From NCBI RefSeq assembly GCF_030929605.1, contig NZ_JAVFVS010000004.1, positions 434,001 through 498,000 of the forward strand: DNA of 64,000 bases, written 5' to 3'. Every line of letters starts with the position of its first letter. Position 1 is the first letter of the stretch. Source of the DNA: Flavobacterium sp. LHD-80 (lineage in GTDB: Bacteria > Bacteroidota > Bacteroidia > Flavobacteriales > Flavobacteriaceae). This document shows positions 17,532-26,603 of the stretch, piece by piece. A program made the translations under genes and the position numbers. The notes beneath the pieces were generated by a model, which saw only the letters and a list, made by a program, of their open reading frames with translations, was not told where the DNA came from and ran no database searches.

Positions 17532-18454
17532 AAATTGAATCGGAAATAGAGAAAGTCTCCAGTTTTCAGCACCTTGAAATGCTGGCGAATCAGGTTGTGG
17601 AAGGTTTTATATCGGGAATGCACAAGAGTCCGTTTCATGGATTTTCGGCTGAATTTGCTGAGCATAAAGTGTATAATTCGGGTGAAAGCACCAAACATAT
17701 CGATTGGAAATTATTTGCCAAAACAGACCGTTTATACACGAAACGTTTTGAGGAAGAAACCAATTTACGTTGTCATTTGATTGTCGATAATTCGTCGTCA
17801 ATGCATTATCCGGAATTAAAATCGGACCAACCTTTTTATGAAAAGAAGATTGGTTTTGCAGTTTTGGCTTCGGCGGTTTTAATGAATATTTTAAAGAAAC
17901 AGCGCGATGCCGTTGGTTTAAGTGTTTTTTCTGATAAATATGAATATTATGCACCAGAAAAAGGAAGCGATCGTCATCACAGAATGCTTTTGAACAAACT
18001 GGAAGAATTATTGGTTCAGCCAAAAGTCAAAAAAACGACCGATACAATTACTTATTTGCATCAAATTGCAGAGAAAATGCACCGTCGTTCGATGATTATT
18101 CTATTCACTGATATGTTTCAGACCGAAGATGACGAAAAGCTTTTTAACGCATTACAACATCTTAAACACAACAAACACAAAGTAGTTTTATTTCACGTAG
18201 TTGATAATGAAACCGAATTGAAGTTTGATTTTGACAACGCGCCAAGAAAGTTTATCGACTTAGAATCAGGTGAAGAGGTTTCAATTTTTGCCGATAATGT
18301 TAAAATGGAATATGAAAAAAGGGTAGAAGCGTACTTTAAAAATCTGGCTTTAACCTGTGCGAAGAACCAAATTAAGTACGTTCCGGTGAATGTGGGCGAT
18401 AATTTTGAAAAAATATTGACTACTTATTTGGTTGAAAAACAAAACTTTGGCTAA
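17528..18454 (+). CDS. DUF58-domain protein
   Basis: 308 residues, cytoplasmic. The DUF58 signature is clear: GESTKHIDWKLFAKTDRLYTK followed by the von Willebrand A-like strand LIVDNSSSM, whose DxSxS motif resembles a MIDAS metal site. Members are usually next to a MoxR ATPase and act as chaperone-like partners in envelope or stress systems; here the upstream neighbour is an M1 aminopeptidase with a 4-bp overlap and no moxR gene is in the window. The function in this setting is not known. Confidence 0.88.
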   Translation: MKIESEIEKVSSFQHLEMLANQVVEGFISGMHKSPFHGFSAEFAEHKVYNSGESTKHIDWKLFAKTDRLYTKRFEEETNLRCHLIVDNSSSMHYPELKSDQPFYEKKIGFAVLASAVLMNILKKQRDAVGLSVFSDKYEYYAPEKGSDRHHRMLLNKLEELLVQPKVKKTTDTITYLHQIAEKMHRRSMIILFTDMFQTEDDEKLFNALQHLKHNKHKVVLFHVVDNETELKFDFDNAPRKFIDLESGEEVSIFADNVKMEYEKRVEAYFKNLALTCAKNQIKYVPVNVGDNFEKILTTYLVEKQNFG

Positions 18455-18492
18455 AGATTTAAAAATTTATTTCATTTTTTTTGGAAAAACAC

Positions 18493-18522
18493 TTGCAGAA
18501 ATGAAATTCTGTACTATCTTTG
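18493..18522 (+). promoter_or_regulatory. Sigma-A-type promoter of tRNA-Asp copy 1
   Basis: TTG (18493-18495), 19-bp spacer, TATCTTTG (18515-18522), a full match to TTG-N19-TAnnTTTG. It lies 18 bp before the tRNA. Confidence 0.8.
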
Positions 18523-18540
18523 CAACCGCAATAACGCAGA

Positions 18541-18614
18541 GGTTTGGTAGTTCAGTTGGTTAGAATACATGCCTGTCACGCATGGGGTCGCGGGTTCGAG
18601 TCCCGTCCAGACCG
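18541..18614 (+). tRNA. tRNA-Asp (anticodon GTC), copy 1
   Basis: 74-nt cloverleaf. Acceptor GGTTTGG pairs with CCAGACC, discriminator G; anticodon stem CATGC/GCATG around loop CTGTCAC with anticodon GTC; T-arm contains GGTTCGAGTCC. CCA is not encoded. Identical to the copy at 19041. Confidence 0.97.
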
Positions 18615-18625
18615 CAATATTGGGG

Positions 18626-18654
18626 AAAGCCTTTCTTTTAAGAAAGGCTTTTTT
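18626..18654 (+). terminator. Terminator of tRNA-Asp copy 1
   Basis: Stem AAGCCTTTC / GAAAGGCTT followed by TTTT. Confidence 0.85.
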
Positions 18655-18715
18655 GCCCAAATACGGTATCTAAGATTAGTTGTGTTGTTTTGCTACGACT
18701 TTGTAACTCGTAGCT

Positions 18716-18770
18716 GGTTTAGTAGTTAGACCAATGAAAAGCTTTCCACTTTTGTGGATGGCTTTTTTGA
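18716..18770 (+). pseudogene. Possible deletion remnant of a third tRNA-Asp plus its terminator
   Basis: GGTTTAGTAGTTAGACC (18716-18732) looks like the first 12 nt of the neighbouring tRNA-Asp joined to its last bases, and a terminator-like hairpin (GCTTTCCAC / GTGGATGGC then TTTTTT) follows at 18740-18768. The bases before it (CTTTGTAACTCG) resemble the start region of the other copies. Short, so chance is possible. Confidence 0.3.
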
Positions 18771-18796
18771 TTTAAGACACTTTTGGTTTTTTGTTT

Positions 18797-18896
18797 TTAA
18801 CCGCAAAGGACGCTAAGATTTACGCAAAGGTTCGCAAAGTTTTAATATGGCTTTGCGAACCTTTGCGCTTTTAATCTTGCGTCCTTTGCGGTTAAA
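18797..18896. repeat. Palindrome, ACCGCAAAGGACGC family
   Basis: TTAACCGCAAAGGACGCTAAG and an inverse ending GCGTCCTTTGCGGTTAA, with inner TTCGCAAAG/CTTTGCGAA. Sits between the two tRNA-Asp genes. Confidence 0.85.
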
Positions 18897-18993
18897 AAGA
18901 AAGAAACTTCTTCTTTTTTGATTTTGTTGTCAATTTTTAAAATATTGGAATTTAACCAATTAAAAATTTCTCAAATTTTATTCCCGAAAAAGC

Positions 18994-19023
18994 TTGTGAA
19001 ATCGAAGATCTGTTGTATTTTTG
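18994..19023 (+). promoter_or_regulatory. Sigma-A-type promoter of tRNA-Asp copy 2
   Basis: TTG (18994-18996), 19-bp spacer, TATTTTTG (19016-19023). Same geometry as copy 1; GCAATAACGCAG after it is also shared. Confidence 0.8.
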
Positions 19024-19040
19024 CACTCGCAATAACGCAG

Positions 19041-19114
19041 GGTTTGGTAGTTCAGTTGGTTAGAATACATGCCTGTCACGCATGGGGTCGCGGGTTCGAG
19101 TCCCGTCCAGACCG
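19041..19114 (+). tRNA. tRNA-Asp (anticodon GTC), copy 2
   Basis: Identical in all 74 nt to copy 1, with anticodon GTC. It has its own promoter and terminator, so the two copies are separate transcription units rather than one precursor. Confidence 0.97.
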
Positions 19115-19126
19115 CCTAAGTTGTTT

Positions 19127-19159
19127 AAAATGCCTATCATTATGATAGGCATTTTTTTT
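19127..19159 (+). terminator. Terminator of tRNA-Asp copy 2
   Basis: Stem AAATGCCTATCA / TGATAGGCATTT followed by a T run. Confidence 0.85.
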
Positions 19160-19176
19160 ATATAAACTTTTCGAGG

Positions 19177-19343
19177 TTTAACCGCAAAGAGCGCAAGGTA
19201 AAAGCGCAAAGTTCGCAAAGTTATTTTTAGCCACAGATTACACAGATTTTGAAATCCTTTTAATCTTTTAATCTGTGGCTAAATTTTTAAGAATATAAAG
19301 CTTTGCGAACTGTGCGCTTTTACCTTGCGCTCTTTGCGGTTAA
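19177..19343. repeat. Nested palindrome: ACCGCAAAGAGCGC arms around a CCACAGATT hairpin
   Basis: Outer arms TTTAACCGCAAAGAGCGCAA and the inverse TTGCGCTCTTTGCGGTTAAA; an inner hairpin of the GCCACAGATT family occupies 19229-19281. A palindrome of one family thus lies in the loop of another. It ends 20 bp before the AraC gene. Confidence 0.85.
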
Positions 19344-19364
19344 ATTTCTTTCTATCTTTATAAT

Positions 19365-20189
19365 ATGGAACAATCAACCTTTAAAGTCGACAAATATTAC
19401 ATCAAGAAAGTAGATGCTGATAAAAAAAGTATTTACTGTCATCATGATATAATGGGTGAATTGTTTGTTCCTTGGCATAAACACGATAAAGCACAAATGT
19501 TATATGCCGAAGGAGACGTTGTTTTTGTGACAACGGAAACGAAATCTTACTTTCTTCCTGCACGCCATTTTATCTGGATTCCGGCTGGACTTGAACACAG
19601 CATCGAACCAAAATCGGAACATGTGATGATGCGAAATTTGTATTTTCCTGTTGAGAAAGATGAGGATCAATTCTACAAAAGTGAAGGCATTTATCCCGTT
19701 AATAATTTGTTGCTCCAAATGATGATGTTTACCAATCAGTGGAATGGCGATTTGAAGAAAGGCTCTCCAAGCTTTACCATTGCAAAAGCCATAAAAGCGA
19801 TTCTGCCTCAAATTTGTACCAATAATTTACCTTTAGAATTACCACAGCCAAAAGACAAACGATTGGGAAAAATTCTTCGCCATGTTGAGAATAATCTTGG
19901 CGAAACGATTTTGTTTTCTGAGGTTGCTCACGAATTTGGTTTCAGCGAACGCTCTTTGTATCGCTTGTTTCAAAAAGATCTCAAAATGTCTTTCATTCAA
20001 TATTATACTATTCGCCGAATCTTAAAAGCGATCGAACTTTTATTAGAAAGAAAACTTTCCGTAAAAGAGGTAGCTCAAGAAGTTGGTTATAATAGTGTTC
20101 CAACTTTCAGCAACACCTTTTTCAAGATTTTAGGCCAAAGACCTTCTGATTACTTAAACGGAGAAGAGATTCTCGAACGAAGTAAATAA
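19365..20189 (+). CDS. AraC-family transcriptional regulator
   Basis: 274 residues: an N-terminal cupin-like sensing domain (HHDIMGELFVPWHKHDKAQ and HFIWIPAGLEHSI carry the usual His pattern) and a C-terminal double helix-turn-helix at about 165-268, with FSERSLYRLFQKDLKMSF and EVGYNSVPTFSNTFFKILGQ. It lies directly before the TolC/EmrA/EmrB-type operon on the same strand, with a 318-bp gap rich in repeats, and is the obvious candidate for its regulator. The inducer is unknown. Confidence 0.92.
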   Translation: MEQSTFKVDKYYIKKVDADKKSIYCHHDIMGELFVPWHKHDKAQMLYAEGDVVFVTTETKSYFLPARHFIWIPAGLEHSIEPKSEHVMMRNLYFPVEKDEDQFYKSEGIYPVNNLLLQMMMFTNQWNGDLKKGSPSFTIAKAIKAILPQICTNNLPLELPQPKDKRLGKILRHVENNLGETILFSEVAHEFGFSERSLYRLFQKDLKMSFIQYYTIRRILKAIELLLERKLSVKEVAQEVGYNSVPTFSNTFFKILGQRPSDYLNGEEILERSK

Positions 20190-20193
20190 ATTA

Positions 20194-20336
20194 TTTCACG
20201 CAGATTTATTGATGCTTAAAATGTTTCACGCAGATTCTGCAGATTTAAGCAGATTTGGCAGATAATTATTTGATGCAAACGATAAAAAATAAAATCTGCG
20301 TACATCTGCTTAAATCCTTTTTAAATCTGCGTGAAA
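20194..20336. repeat. Palindrome, TTTCACGCAGATT family (extended)
   Basis: TTTCACGCAGATT occurs twice on the left side (20195 and 20224), followed by GCAGATTTAAGCAGATT words, and the inverse arm ends AAATCTGCGTGAAA near 20336. It fills half of the gap before the efflux operon. Confidence 0.8.
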
Positions 20337-20507
20337 CCGCACAAGTGAATCAATTTTGTAACAAATTCTTTTTCAGTATTTTAATATAACGTTTTCGAAA
20401 TATTCGATTTTAACATTTGTCCGAAATGAATATGTTGTTGGCTTTTTAGAATTATCAGTCAACAGAAAAATGAAGGAACTTTGCACCATAAATTATTTAA
20501 TGCACTC

Positions 20508-21863
20508 ATGTTCCTTAAAACAACAAATTCTACAGACGATTGTTTCCCCAGAATCCTGCTATTAGTTCTAATTCTGTTAGTATTTAATAGCGCACAAGCT
20601 CAGGAAATTCACACGGTTTCATTAAATGAAGCTTTGAAACTTGCAAAAGAAAACAACAAAAAAATCCTTAGATCTCAACTGGAGGTCACGCTCTCAGAGC
20701 AAAACATCAAAGAAAGAAAAGAACTTCGCTTGCCAGACATCGCTTTAAACGGAGAATATTCAAGAATTACAAATATTACCGAATTCAAAGGAAGTGGTTT
20801 CTTAAACGGCAAAGAAGTTACAAAAGCAATTCCTGAAATCTATCAGGTGAATTCGACTTTTAAAATGCCAATTTATGCGGGTAATAAGATTAATAACGCC
20901 ATCAAAATTGCGAATCAGGAAAGTAAAATTGCCAAAATAAAAACCGAAAAGACCGAAAATGACATTGAGCTTGAAGTTGTAGCAAACTATCTTTCGATTT
21001 ATAAAATGATGGAGCTTCAGAAGATTTTTGAGGAAAATATCAAAGAAGAAAAAAGCCGACTGAAAGAAGTACAATCACTTCAAAAACACGGAACGATTAC
21101 CAAAAACGAAGTCATTAGAGCCGAATTACAGCTTTCGGATCGTGAATTGAATGCACTTACAAATTCCAAAAACATAAAAATTGCGCTTCACGATCTGAAA
21201 ACGTTGATTCAGATTCCAGAAAACGAGGAAATCGCGATTGACACAACTTCAAATCTGGATGAAATGAACGGTTTAGATCCGTACGACTTTTATATGAATA
21301 AAGCGTTGCAGAACGAAGAAATGCGAATTGCAAGTCAGGAATTAGATATCAGTAAAACAGAACTGAAATTGGTTAAAGGGAATTATCTGCCAAGCGTTCA
21401 CTTTTTCGGGAATTATGGTTTTTATTATCCTAATTATAAATTTTTTCCGCCCAATCCGTATTTGTACACTTTAGGACAAGTGGGAATTGAAGCGACTTTT
21501 GACCTTTCTTCTTTGTATAAAAACAAAACCAAAATGGATCAGGCGAATACTAAAATCGAATGGCAGAAAATGCAGTCTGAAATTGTAAAAGATGAAATTC
21601 AGGACAAACTGTATAAAGAACATACACAGTATCAGGAAATCCTCGAAAAGTTTGTGGTTGTTGACAAAGCGTTGGATTTAGCCAATGAAAATTACAGAAT
21701 CGTAAAGCTGAAATACTTAAACCAATTGGTTTTGATAACCGAAATGGTCGACGCAGATAATGCTTTGCTTCAGGCGAAATACAACAAAATTTCTACTCGA
21801 TTGGATGCGGTTTTAAAACATTATGAGTTGCTTCATACGGCGGGAATAATGCCTCAGAGTTAG
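20508..21863 (+). CDS. TolC-like outer-membrane efflux protein
   Basis: 451 residues from the ATG at 20508, which gives a signal peptide ending NSAQAQ; the further upstream TTG start is less likely. The two repeated OEP domains are visible: VSLNEALKLAKENNKKILRSQLEV near the N-terminus and long coiled-coil helices at about 140-200 and 350-420. It forms the outer-membrane channel and alpha tunnel of a tripartite exporter, with the adaptor 71 bp downstream and the MFS pump after it. Confidence 0.9.
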   Translation: MFLKTTNSTDDCFPRILLLVLILLVFNSAQAQEIHTVSLNEALKLAKENNKKILRSQLEVTLSEQNIKERKELRLPDIALNGEYSRITNITEFKGSGFLNGKEVTKAIPEIYQVNSTFKMPIYAGNKINNAIKIANQESKIAKIKTEKTENDIELEVVANYLSIYKMMELQKIFEENIKEEKSRLKEVQSLQKHGTITKNEVIRAELQLSDRELNALTNSKNIKIALHDLKTLIQIPENEEIAIDTTSNLDEMNGLDPYDFYMNKALQNEEMRIASQELDISKTELKLVKGNYLPSVHFFGNYGFYYPNYKFFPPNPYLYTLGQVGIEATFDLSSLYKNKTKMDQANTKIEWQKMQSEIVKDEIQDKLYKEHTQYQEILEKFVVVDKALDLANENYRIVKLKYLNQLVLITEMVDADNALLQAKYNKISTRLDAVLKHYELLHTAGIMPQS

Positions 21864-21934
21864 ACTTGATAGAAGAAAGAGGCAAGAAGTAAGATTTTGA
21901 AAAGAGAATTAAGATAAAGAGAATAGAAAAAGAT

Positions 21935-22984
21935 ATGGTTAAGATAAAAAATGAAACTAGAAGAAACAGAACGTTTCATATACTAATAACAATTATTGCT
22001 TGTGCTTTGGTCGCGAGCGGAATCATTTTAGGAATTTGGTTTTATGTGTTCAATAGAAACCATGAAGAAACCAATGACGCACAGGTAGAGCAATACGTAA
22101 CGCCAATTATGTCTCGTATTACGGGGTATGTACAGGAAGTTCGTTTTAACGAAAATCAGTTTGTGCATAAAGGAGATACTTTGGTGGTGATTGACAATCG
22201 CGAATACAAATCAAAATTGAATGTGGCTCTTGCCGATGTTCAAAACGCACAGCAAAGTAGTGTTGTGGCGCAAAAAAATGCGGTTACAACGGCAAGCGCA
22301 ACGGCAATTAACGAATCGCAATTAGAAGGTGCAAAATCGAATCTTTGGAAAACTAAATTGGAATACGAAAGATATAAAGCTTTGGTAAAAGATGAGGCGG
22401 CAACTTCGCAACAATTAGAAAAAGTAAAAGCCGATTATGAATCGGCGCAGGCGCATTTTGAGGAAATGAAAAATAGAATTCATTCTGCGACTTTAAGCAC
22501 TTCTGTTGCTGAAGCGAATGTACCAACAACACAAACCAATATTGCATCCAAACAAGCGGTGGCTGATAATGCGGCATTGTTTCTTTCGTACACGATCATT
22601 ACGGCGCCTTACGACGGCTGGGTTGGAAAACGAACTTTACAGCCGGGACAATTGGTAAAAGAAGGACAATCATTGCTTTCTATTGTAAGCAAAGAAAAAT
22701 GGATTACCGCCAATTTTAAAGAAACGCAATTGCAATATTTAACTGTTGGACAAGATGTTGAAATAAAAGCAGACGCTGTGAGCGACAAAACATTTATTGG
22801 TACAATTGCTTCTTTATCGCCAGCGAGTGGTGCTAGATTTTCATTGCTTCCTCCTGATAATGCAACGGGAAACTTCGTAAAAATCGAACAAAGAATTCCG
22901 GTTCGAATTCAGCTGAAAAGCAACGACAAACAAACCGATTTTTTAAGAGCGGGAATGAATATCACTGTGATCGCAGCACACTAA
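21935..22984 (+). CDS. HlyD-family adaptor, EmrA-like
   Basis: 349 residues: one transmembrane helix at about 14-35, the first half-lipoyl domain with ETNDAQVEQYVTPIMSRITGYV, a coiled-coil hairpin at about 95-200, the second half-lipoyl ITAPYDGWVGKRTLQPGQLV and a beta-barrel to the end. The pattern is that of EmrA. It couples the MFS pump (start 2 bp after its stop) to the TolC-like channel. Confidence 0.93.
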   Translation: MVKIKNETRRNRTFHILITIIACALVASGIILGIWFYVFNRNHEETNDAQVEQYVTPIMSRITGYVQEVRFNENQFVHKGDTLVVIDNREYKSKLNVALADVQNAQQSSVVAQKNAVTTASATAINESQLEGAKSNLWKTKLEYERYKALVKDEAATSQQLEKVKADYESAQAHFEEMKNRIHSATLSTSVAEANVPTTQTNIASKQAVADNAALFLSYTIITAPYDGWVGKRTLQPGQLVKEGQSLLSIVSKEKWITANFKETQLQYLTVGQDVEIKADAVSDKTFIGTIASLSPASGARFSLLPPDNATGNFVKIEQRIPVRIQLKSNDKQTDFLRAGMNITVIAAH

Positions 22985-22985
22985 A

Positions 22986-24569
22986 ATGGAAGATAAAAGT
23001 ATTTTTAAATCCTGGGTTCCAAAATGGGCAATCATTATTATTTTGTTTGTCTGCCTTTTGCATTCCATGATTTTATTGGGAGTTTATACTTCAAACGTAA
23101 CCTACGCAGCAAGTTTTTTGGATATCGAGCCCGAAGATTTGCAGTTTGCGATGTGCGTGACATACGGAACTTTGCTGGCAACGATTTTGATCGAAAGCCG
23201 ATTTTCGAGTTTTTTCCCTGCAAAAAATTACTTGATGGCGGTGTATTCCTTAATTGGAATTACGATTGTTTCATCGGCATATATTACCAATTTTTATCTT
23301 TTTTTAATGCTCAGAATCGCTGAGGGAATCCTAATGGCGCTTCCGGTAATTACAATCAGACAATTATTGATTGAACAGTTTAATTCTAAAAATGCCATAA
23401 TTATTGGTTTTTCGTTTTATTATGGCTCGTTGTTATTGTCAACGCCTTTTATTATGAATATTGCGGTTTGGTTTCTGGATCATTACGATTGGAAATACAT
23501 GCTGTATGTTTCGGGCGGATTGCAGGTTTTGAATGTCTTTTTAATCTTAGTTACTTTTCGTGGGCACCGAATCACAAAGAAAATTCCGTTGTATCAAATC
23601 GACTGGATGAGTTATTTTTTGGTTTTAACTGCCATTCTTTGCGGTGCCTACTTTTTTGTTTATGCTGAGAAAAAATATTGGTTTGATTCTTCTGAAATGA
23701 TCCTGATGTTGATGATTGCCTTGATTACAGGCGGATTATTCATCTTTAAAGAACTTTTGGTAAAAAGACCAACTTTTGATTTTGAGGTTTTTAAATACGC
23801 CAATCTTAGAATCGGGTTTTTATTGTTTTTCCTTTTCTATATAAGCAGAGCGACGCTGAGTCTTTGTCATTCGGCGATGTTTTCGATTTGGAATTGGGAT
23901 CCGTCGCGCGTTGCGGGCGTGCAATACATTAACGGATTAGGAAATGTAATCGGTTTAATTTTAGCTGCTTATTTCCTGATGAAATCGGTTTCTACAAAAA
24001 TTATTTTTATAATTGGTTTTACGCTCATTGCTATTTTCCACTTCTGGTTTACGTTTCTTTTTGTACCAGATGTTGCGTTGAGCGATATTATCATTCCCTA
24101 TATTTTGCAAGGAATTGGTGTTGGTTTTTTATTTGTTCCGCTCATCTTATTTACCACATCATCGGTTCCGGCAAAAATGGCAGTTTCTTCGGGAATTGTC
24201 GGAGTTTCTGGGCGTTTTTGGGGAAGTACAATTGGTTTCTGCGTGATGCAAAATGCAATGGTTTTCTTGAATAAAAAACACTTCTTAAAACTCAGTCAAT
24301 TCGTAACCGGCGAAAATCCCGAAGCCCAGCAAACCATAACTGCAACCGCACAAAGTTTTATAGCAAAAGGATATTCTGCAGATAACGCAAATACTTTGGC
24401 TCTGAAAAAAGTCTTCGGAACAGTTGCCAAACAAGCCACTTTACTGGCCGATATGGAGATTTATACGATTGTGGGATATGGTTTGGTGGTTTTGATTATT
24501 CTGATTGCATGTAATCAGCATTTAAGACAGACTATGACATTGGTTAAAAGCAAAATTTGGATTGGCTAG
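22986..24569 (+). CDS. MFS efflux pump, EmrB/DHA2-like
   Basis: 527-residue inner-membrane transporter with about 14 hydrophobic helices, consistent with the DHA2 drug:proton antiporter class. A helix around 105-125 carries LRIAEGILMALPVITIRQL, comparable to the conserved motif C region, and helix 11 has LQGIGVGFLFVPL. Its start lies 2 bp after the adaptor stop, so the three genes form one operon. Substrate unknown; detergents, hydrophobic drugs or fatty acids are typical for the family. Confidence 0.88.
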   Translation: MEDKSIFKSWVPKWAIIIILFVCLLHSMILLGVYTSNVTYAASFLDIEPEDLQFAMCVTYGTLLATILIESRFSSFFPAKNYLMAVYSLIGITIVSSAYITNFYLFLMLRIAEGILMALPVITIRQLLIEQFNSKNAIIIGFSFYYGSLLLSTPFIMNIAVWFLDHYDWKYMLYVSGGLQVLNVFLILVTFRGHRITKKIPLYQIDWMSYFLVLTAILCGAYFFVYAEKKYWFDSSEMILMLMIALITGGLFIFKELLVKRPTFDFEVFKYANLRIGFLLFFLFYISRATLSLCHSAMFSIWNWDPSRVAGVQYINGLGNVIGLILAAYFLMKSVSTKIIFIIGFTLIAIFHFWFTFLFVPDVALSDIIIPYILQGIGVGFLFVPLILFTTSSVPAKMAVSSGIVGVSGRFWGSTIGFCVMQNAMVFLNKKHFLKLSQFVTGENPEAQQTITATAQSFIAKGYSADNANTLALKKVFGTVAKQATLLADMEIYTIVGYGLVVLIILIACNQHLRQTMTLVKSKIWIG

Positions 24570-24576
24570 AGAATTA

Positions 24577-24803
24577 ATCTCGCAAAGTTTTTTTTTGCCA
24601 ATCTTTGACGGGTTTAATCTCGCAAAGTCGCAAAGATTTATTTTTAAAGTCATAGCTTAATAAGATTTAAAGGATTTTTTCACGCAGATTTTGCAGATTT
24701 TAGCAGATTAAATTTGATAATTATCTGCGTTTATCTGCTTAAATCTTTTTTAAATCTGCGTGAAACAAAAACTTTGCGACCTTGCGACTTTGCGAGATTA
24801 AAA
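24577..24803. repeat. Nested palindrome: CTCGCAAAG arms around a TTTCACGCAGATT hairpin
   Basis: Outer words AATCTCGCAAAGTCGCAAAG with inverse CTTTGCGACCTTGCGACTTTGCGAG; the inner hairpin at about 24679-24765 goes from TTTCACGCAGATTTTGCAGA to AAATCTGCGTGAAA. It lies between the MFS gene and the HAD gene. Confidence 0.85.
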
Positions 24804-24864
24804 AAAACTCTGCGAGAAACCACACTTATCAGTATCTTGCAACCGTTAAAAACAAAAACATAAA

Positions 24865-25530
24865 ATGAAACAGCAATGTGTAATTTTTGATATGGATGGC
24901 GTGATTTCGCATACCAATCCGCATCATGTGAAGGCTTTTGAGGCGTTTTTCGATAAATATAATGTTCCTTATACCAATGAAGAATTTGAAGAACATATGT
25001 ACGGAAAACATAACAGTTATATCATGACGCATTTCTTCAAACGCCCGATCGTAGGAGAAGAGCTTTTAAAACTCGAAGACGAAAAAGAAGGAATGTTTCG
25101 TGAAATTTACAAAGACAAAGTCGATACGATTCCGCATTATTTGGATTTTTTAAGCGAATTAAAATCACGTGGTTTTAAAACGGCCGTTGCAACATCGGCG
25201 CCGCGTGCGAATTTGGATCTGATTATTAATGCCTTAAATATCGCAGGCAAAATGGATTCGATGATGGCAAGCGAAGATGTTACGTTTCATAAACCAAATC
25301 CTGAAGTATATCTAAAATCGGCAGACCGTGTTGGAGTTTCTCCGTCTGATTGTGTGGTTTTTGAGGATTCTTTTTCAGGTATTACAGCGGGACTAAATGC
25401 TGGGATGAAAGTGGTTGGCGTTTTGAGCACACATACAAAAGAAGAACTTCCAGTATGCGATTTTTACATTAATGATTACAGCGAAATTAATGTGGATAAG
25501 ATAATTGAATTGTTAAATTCCAATTCTTAA
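24865..25530 (+). CDS. HAD-family phosphatase / beta-phosphoglucomutase-like
   Basis: 221 residues. HAD motif I is FDMDGVI (DxDG with Asp9 as nucleophile), motif II the Thr/Ser in AVATSAP, motif III the Lys in HKPNPEVY, motif IV EDSFSG. A helical cap sits between motifs I and II, as in beta-phosphoglucomutase and sugar-phosphate phosphatases. HKPNPEVYLKSADRVGVSP and ENS/FEDSFSGI are typical for this class. Cytoplasmic; exact substrate not predictable. Monocistronic, between palindromic repeats. Confidence 0.88.
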   Translation: MKQQCVIFDMDGVISHTNPHHVKAFEAFFDKYNVPYTNEEFEEHMYGKHNSYIMTHFFKRPIVGEELLKLEDEKEGMFREIYKDKVDTIPHYLDFLSELKSRGFKTAVATSAPRANLDLIINALNIAGKMDSMMASEDVTFHKPNPEVYLKSADRVGVSPSDCVVFEDSFSGITAGLNAGMKVVGVLSTHTKEELPVCDFYINDYSEINVDKIIELLNSNS

Positions 25531-25562
25531 TCCTGATAGCTTATAGTATAAAAAGAGTTATG

Positions 25563-25653
25563 TTTCACGCAGATTTCAGCAGATTTAATTTTGATTGTAA
25601 CAGTAAAATTATCTGCGTTTATCTGCTTAAATCTTTTGAAAATCTGCGTGAAA
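25563..25653. repeat. Palindrome, TTTCACGCAGATT family
   Basis: TTTCACGCAGATTTCAGCAGA to an inverse ending AAATCTGCGTGAAA; placed between convergent genes, so possibly a two-way terminator. Confidence 0.85.
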
Positions 25654-25660
25654 TATTTTT

Positions 25661-26452
25661 TTAATACTTCTCATTCAAAAAAGCAATCCAGCCTTTCTCA
25701 AATTCTTTGGTCGTTATATTTAATGTTTTTTCAATATTGCCGAATGAAGCAATCAATTTTGGCAAAACATCATTTCCCCATTTTTGAGTAAGATATTCGA
25801 TTATTGTATAACCAATATTGTAAATCTGATTGCTGTGATTTAAATCTTCTAAAGTTAGATTTTTGCTTTTGGCATATTTTACGCTTAACGAATTTACTTC
25901 TCCAGCTTCAAAAATACTGATCGACTCCCAAAGCCAGCGCGGATATTCGGCTCCAAATTTTTTATCAAATTCCTTGTCAAAAGTCAGTCGATCTTGTGTG
26001 ATAATCGTTTCTTTTGCTTTGTCGATTAATATATTTAACTGAACACAATGCGTAAATTCATGAACAGCAGTTTTAAGAGGATCATCAGGAAAAACGGAAT
26101 TAAACCAATTCGTCCAAACAAAATGAAATTCATTTGGCCCTCGACTAGTGCCGTTTACATTTCCGTTTAAACCAGTGGCAAGGCTAAATTTTTGATGCGA
26201 ACCGTAAACAAAAACTTCAATTTGTTCGTGTTTCAAATCTTTCAAATCACTTCTGATTTTCGAATACTTATTTTCAAGATTTTTGCTGATTTTTTCAGCG
26301 TCACTTTTATAAATACCGCTGTAGGAAATAACAAAATGTTCCGATTTAAGAATTTGGACTTCTTGCTCAACGGTAAAGTTTCTTATCATTTTCGAAAAAA
26401 AGAAAAGGAAAATTATTCCTAAAATTAAAACTAGTAATTTCTTTTTCTTCAT
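25661..26452 (-). CDS. Exported peptidase-MA-like putative metalloprotease
   Basis: 263 residues with an N-terminal signal anchor (KKKKLLVLILGIIFLFFFSKM). The zincin motif HExxH is present as HEFTH in TAVHEFTHCVQL at about residue 137, and a downstream Glu-containing helix (WLWESISIFEAGEV) matches the third ligand region of peptidase-MA-like proteins. Probably periplasmic. The gene is isolated, so substrate and role are unknown. Confidence 0.72.
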   Translation of the reverse strand: MKKKKLLVLILGIIFLFFFSKMIRNFTVEQEVQILKSEHFVISYSGIYKSDAEKISKNLENKYSKIRSDLKDLKHEQIEVFVYGSHQKFSLATGLNGNVNGTSRGPNEFHFVWTNWFNSVFPDDPLKTAVHEFTHCVQLNILIDKAKETIITQDRLTFDKEFDKKFGAEYPRWLWESISIFEAGEVNSLSVKYAKSKNLTLEDLNHSNQIYNIGYTIIEYLTQKWGNDVLPKLIASFGNIEKTLNITTKEFEKGWIAFLNEKY

Positions 26453-26603
26453 TTGTTTTTAATTGAGTTTGTTTGAGATTTAAAACAATTAAAGTATTGG
26501 TAATTAGATTTTTATAATTTCAAAAATACTAATATTTTAAACAATTAAAAACACAAAGGATTTAAAAGGGTTTAGACTTTCTTTCAGTTTTAGATGAGGT
26601 TTT

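Noticed and set aside
18541..19114. Identical tRNA-Asp copies as attachment sites of an integrated element
   Set aside because: The 426 bp between the copies hold no integrase or cargo genes, and both copies have complete promoters and terminators; duplication is simpler.
18544..19145. Reading frames starting MVVQLVRIHACHAWGRGFESRPD in both tRNA-Asp genes
   Set aside because: They are translations of the tRNA-Asp sequences from TTG codons, a common false gene call.
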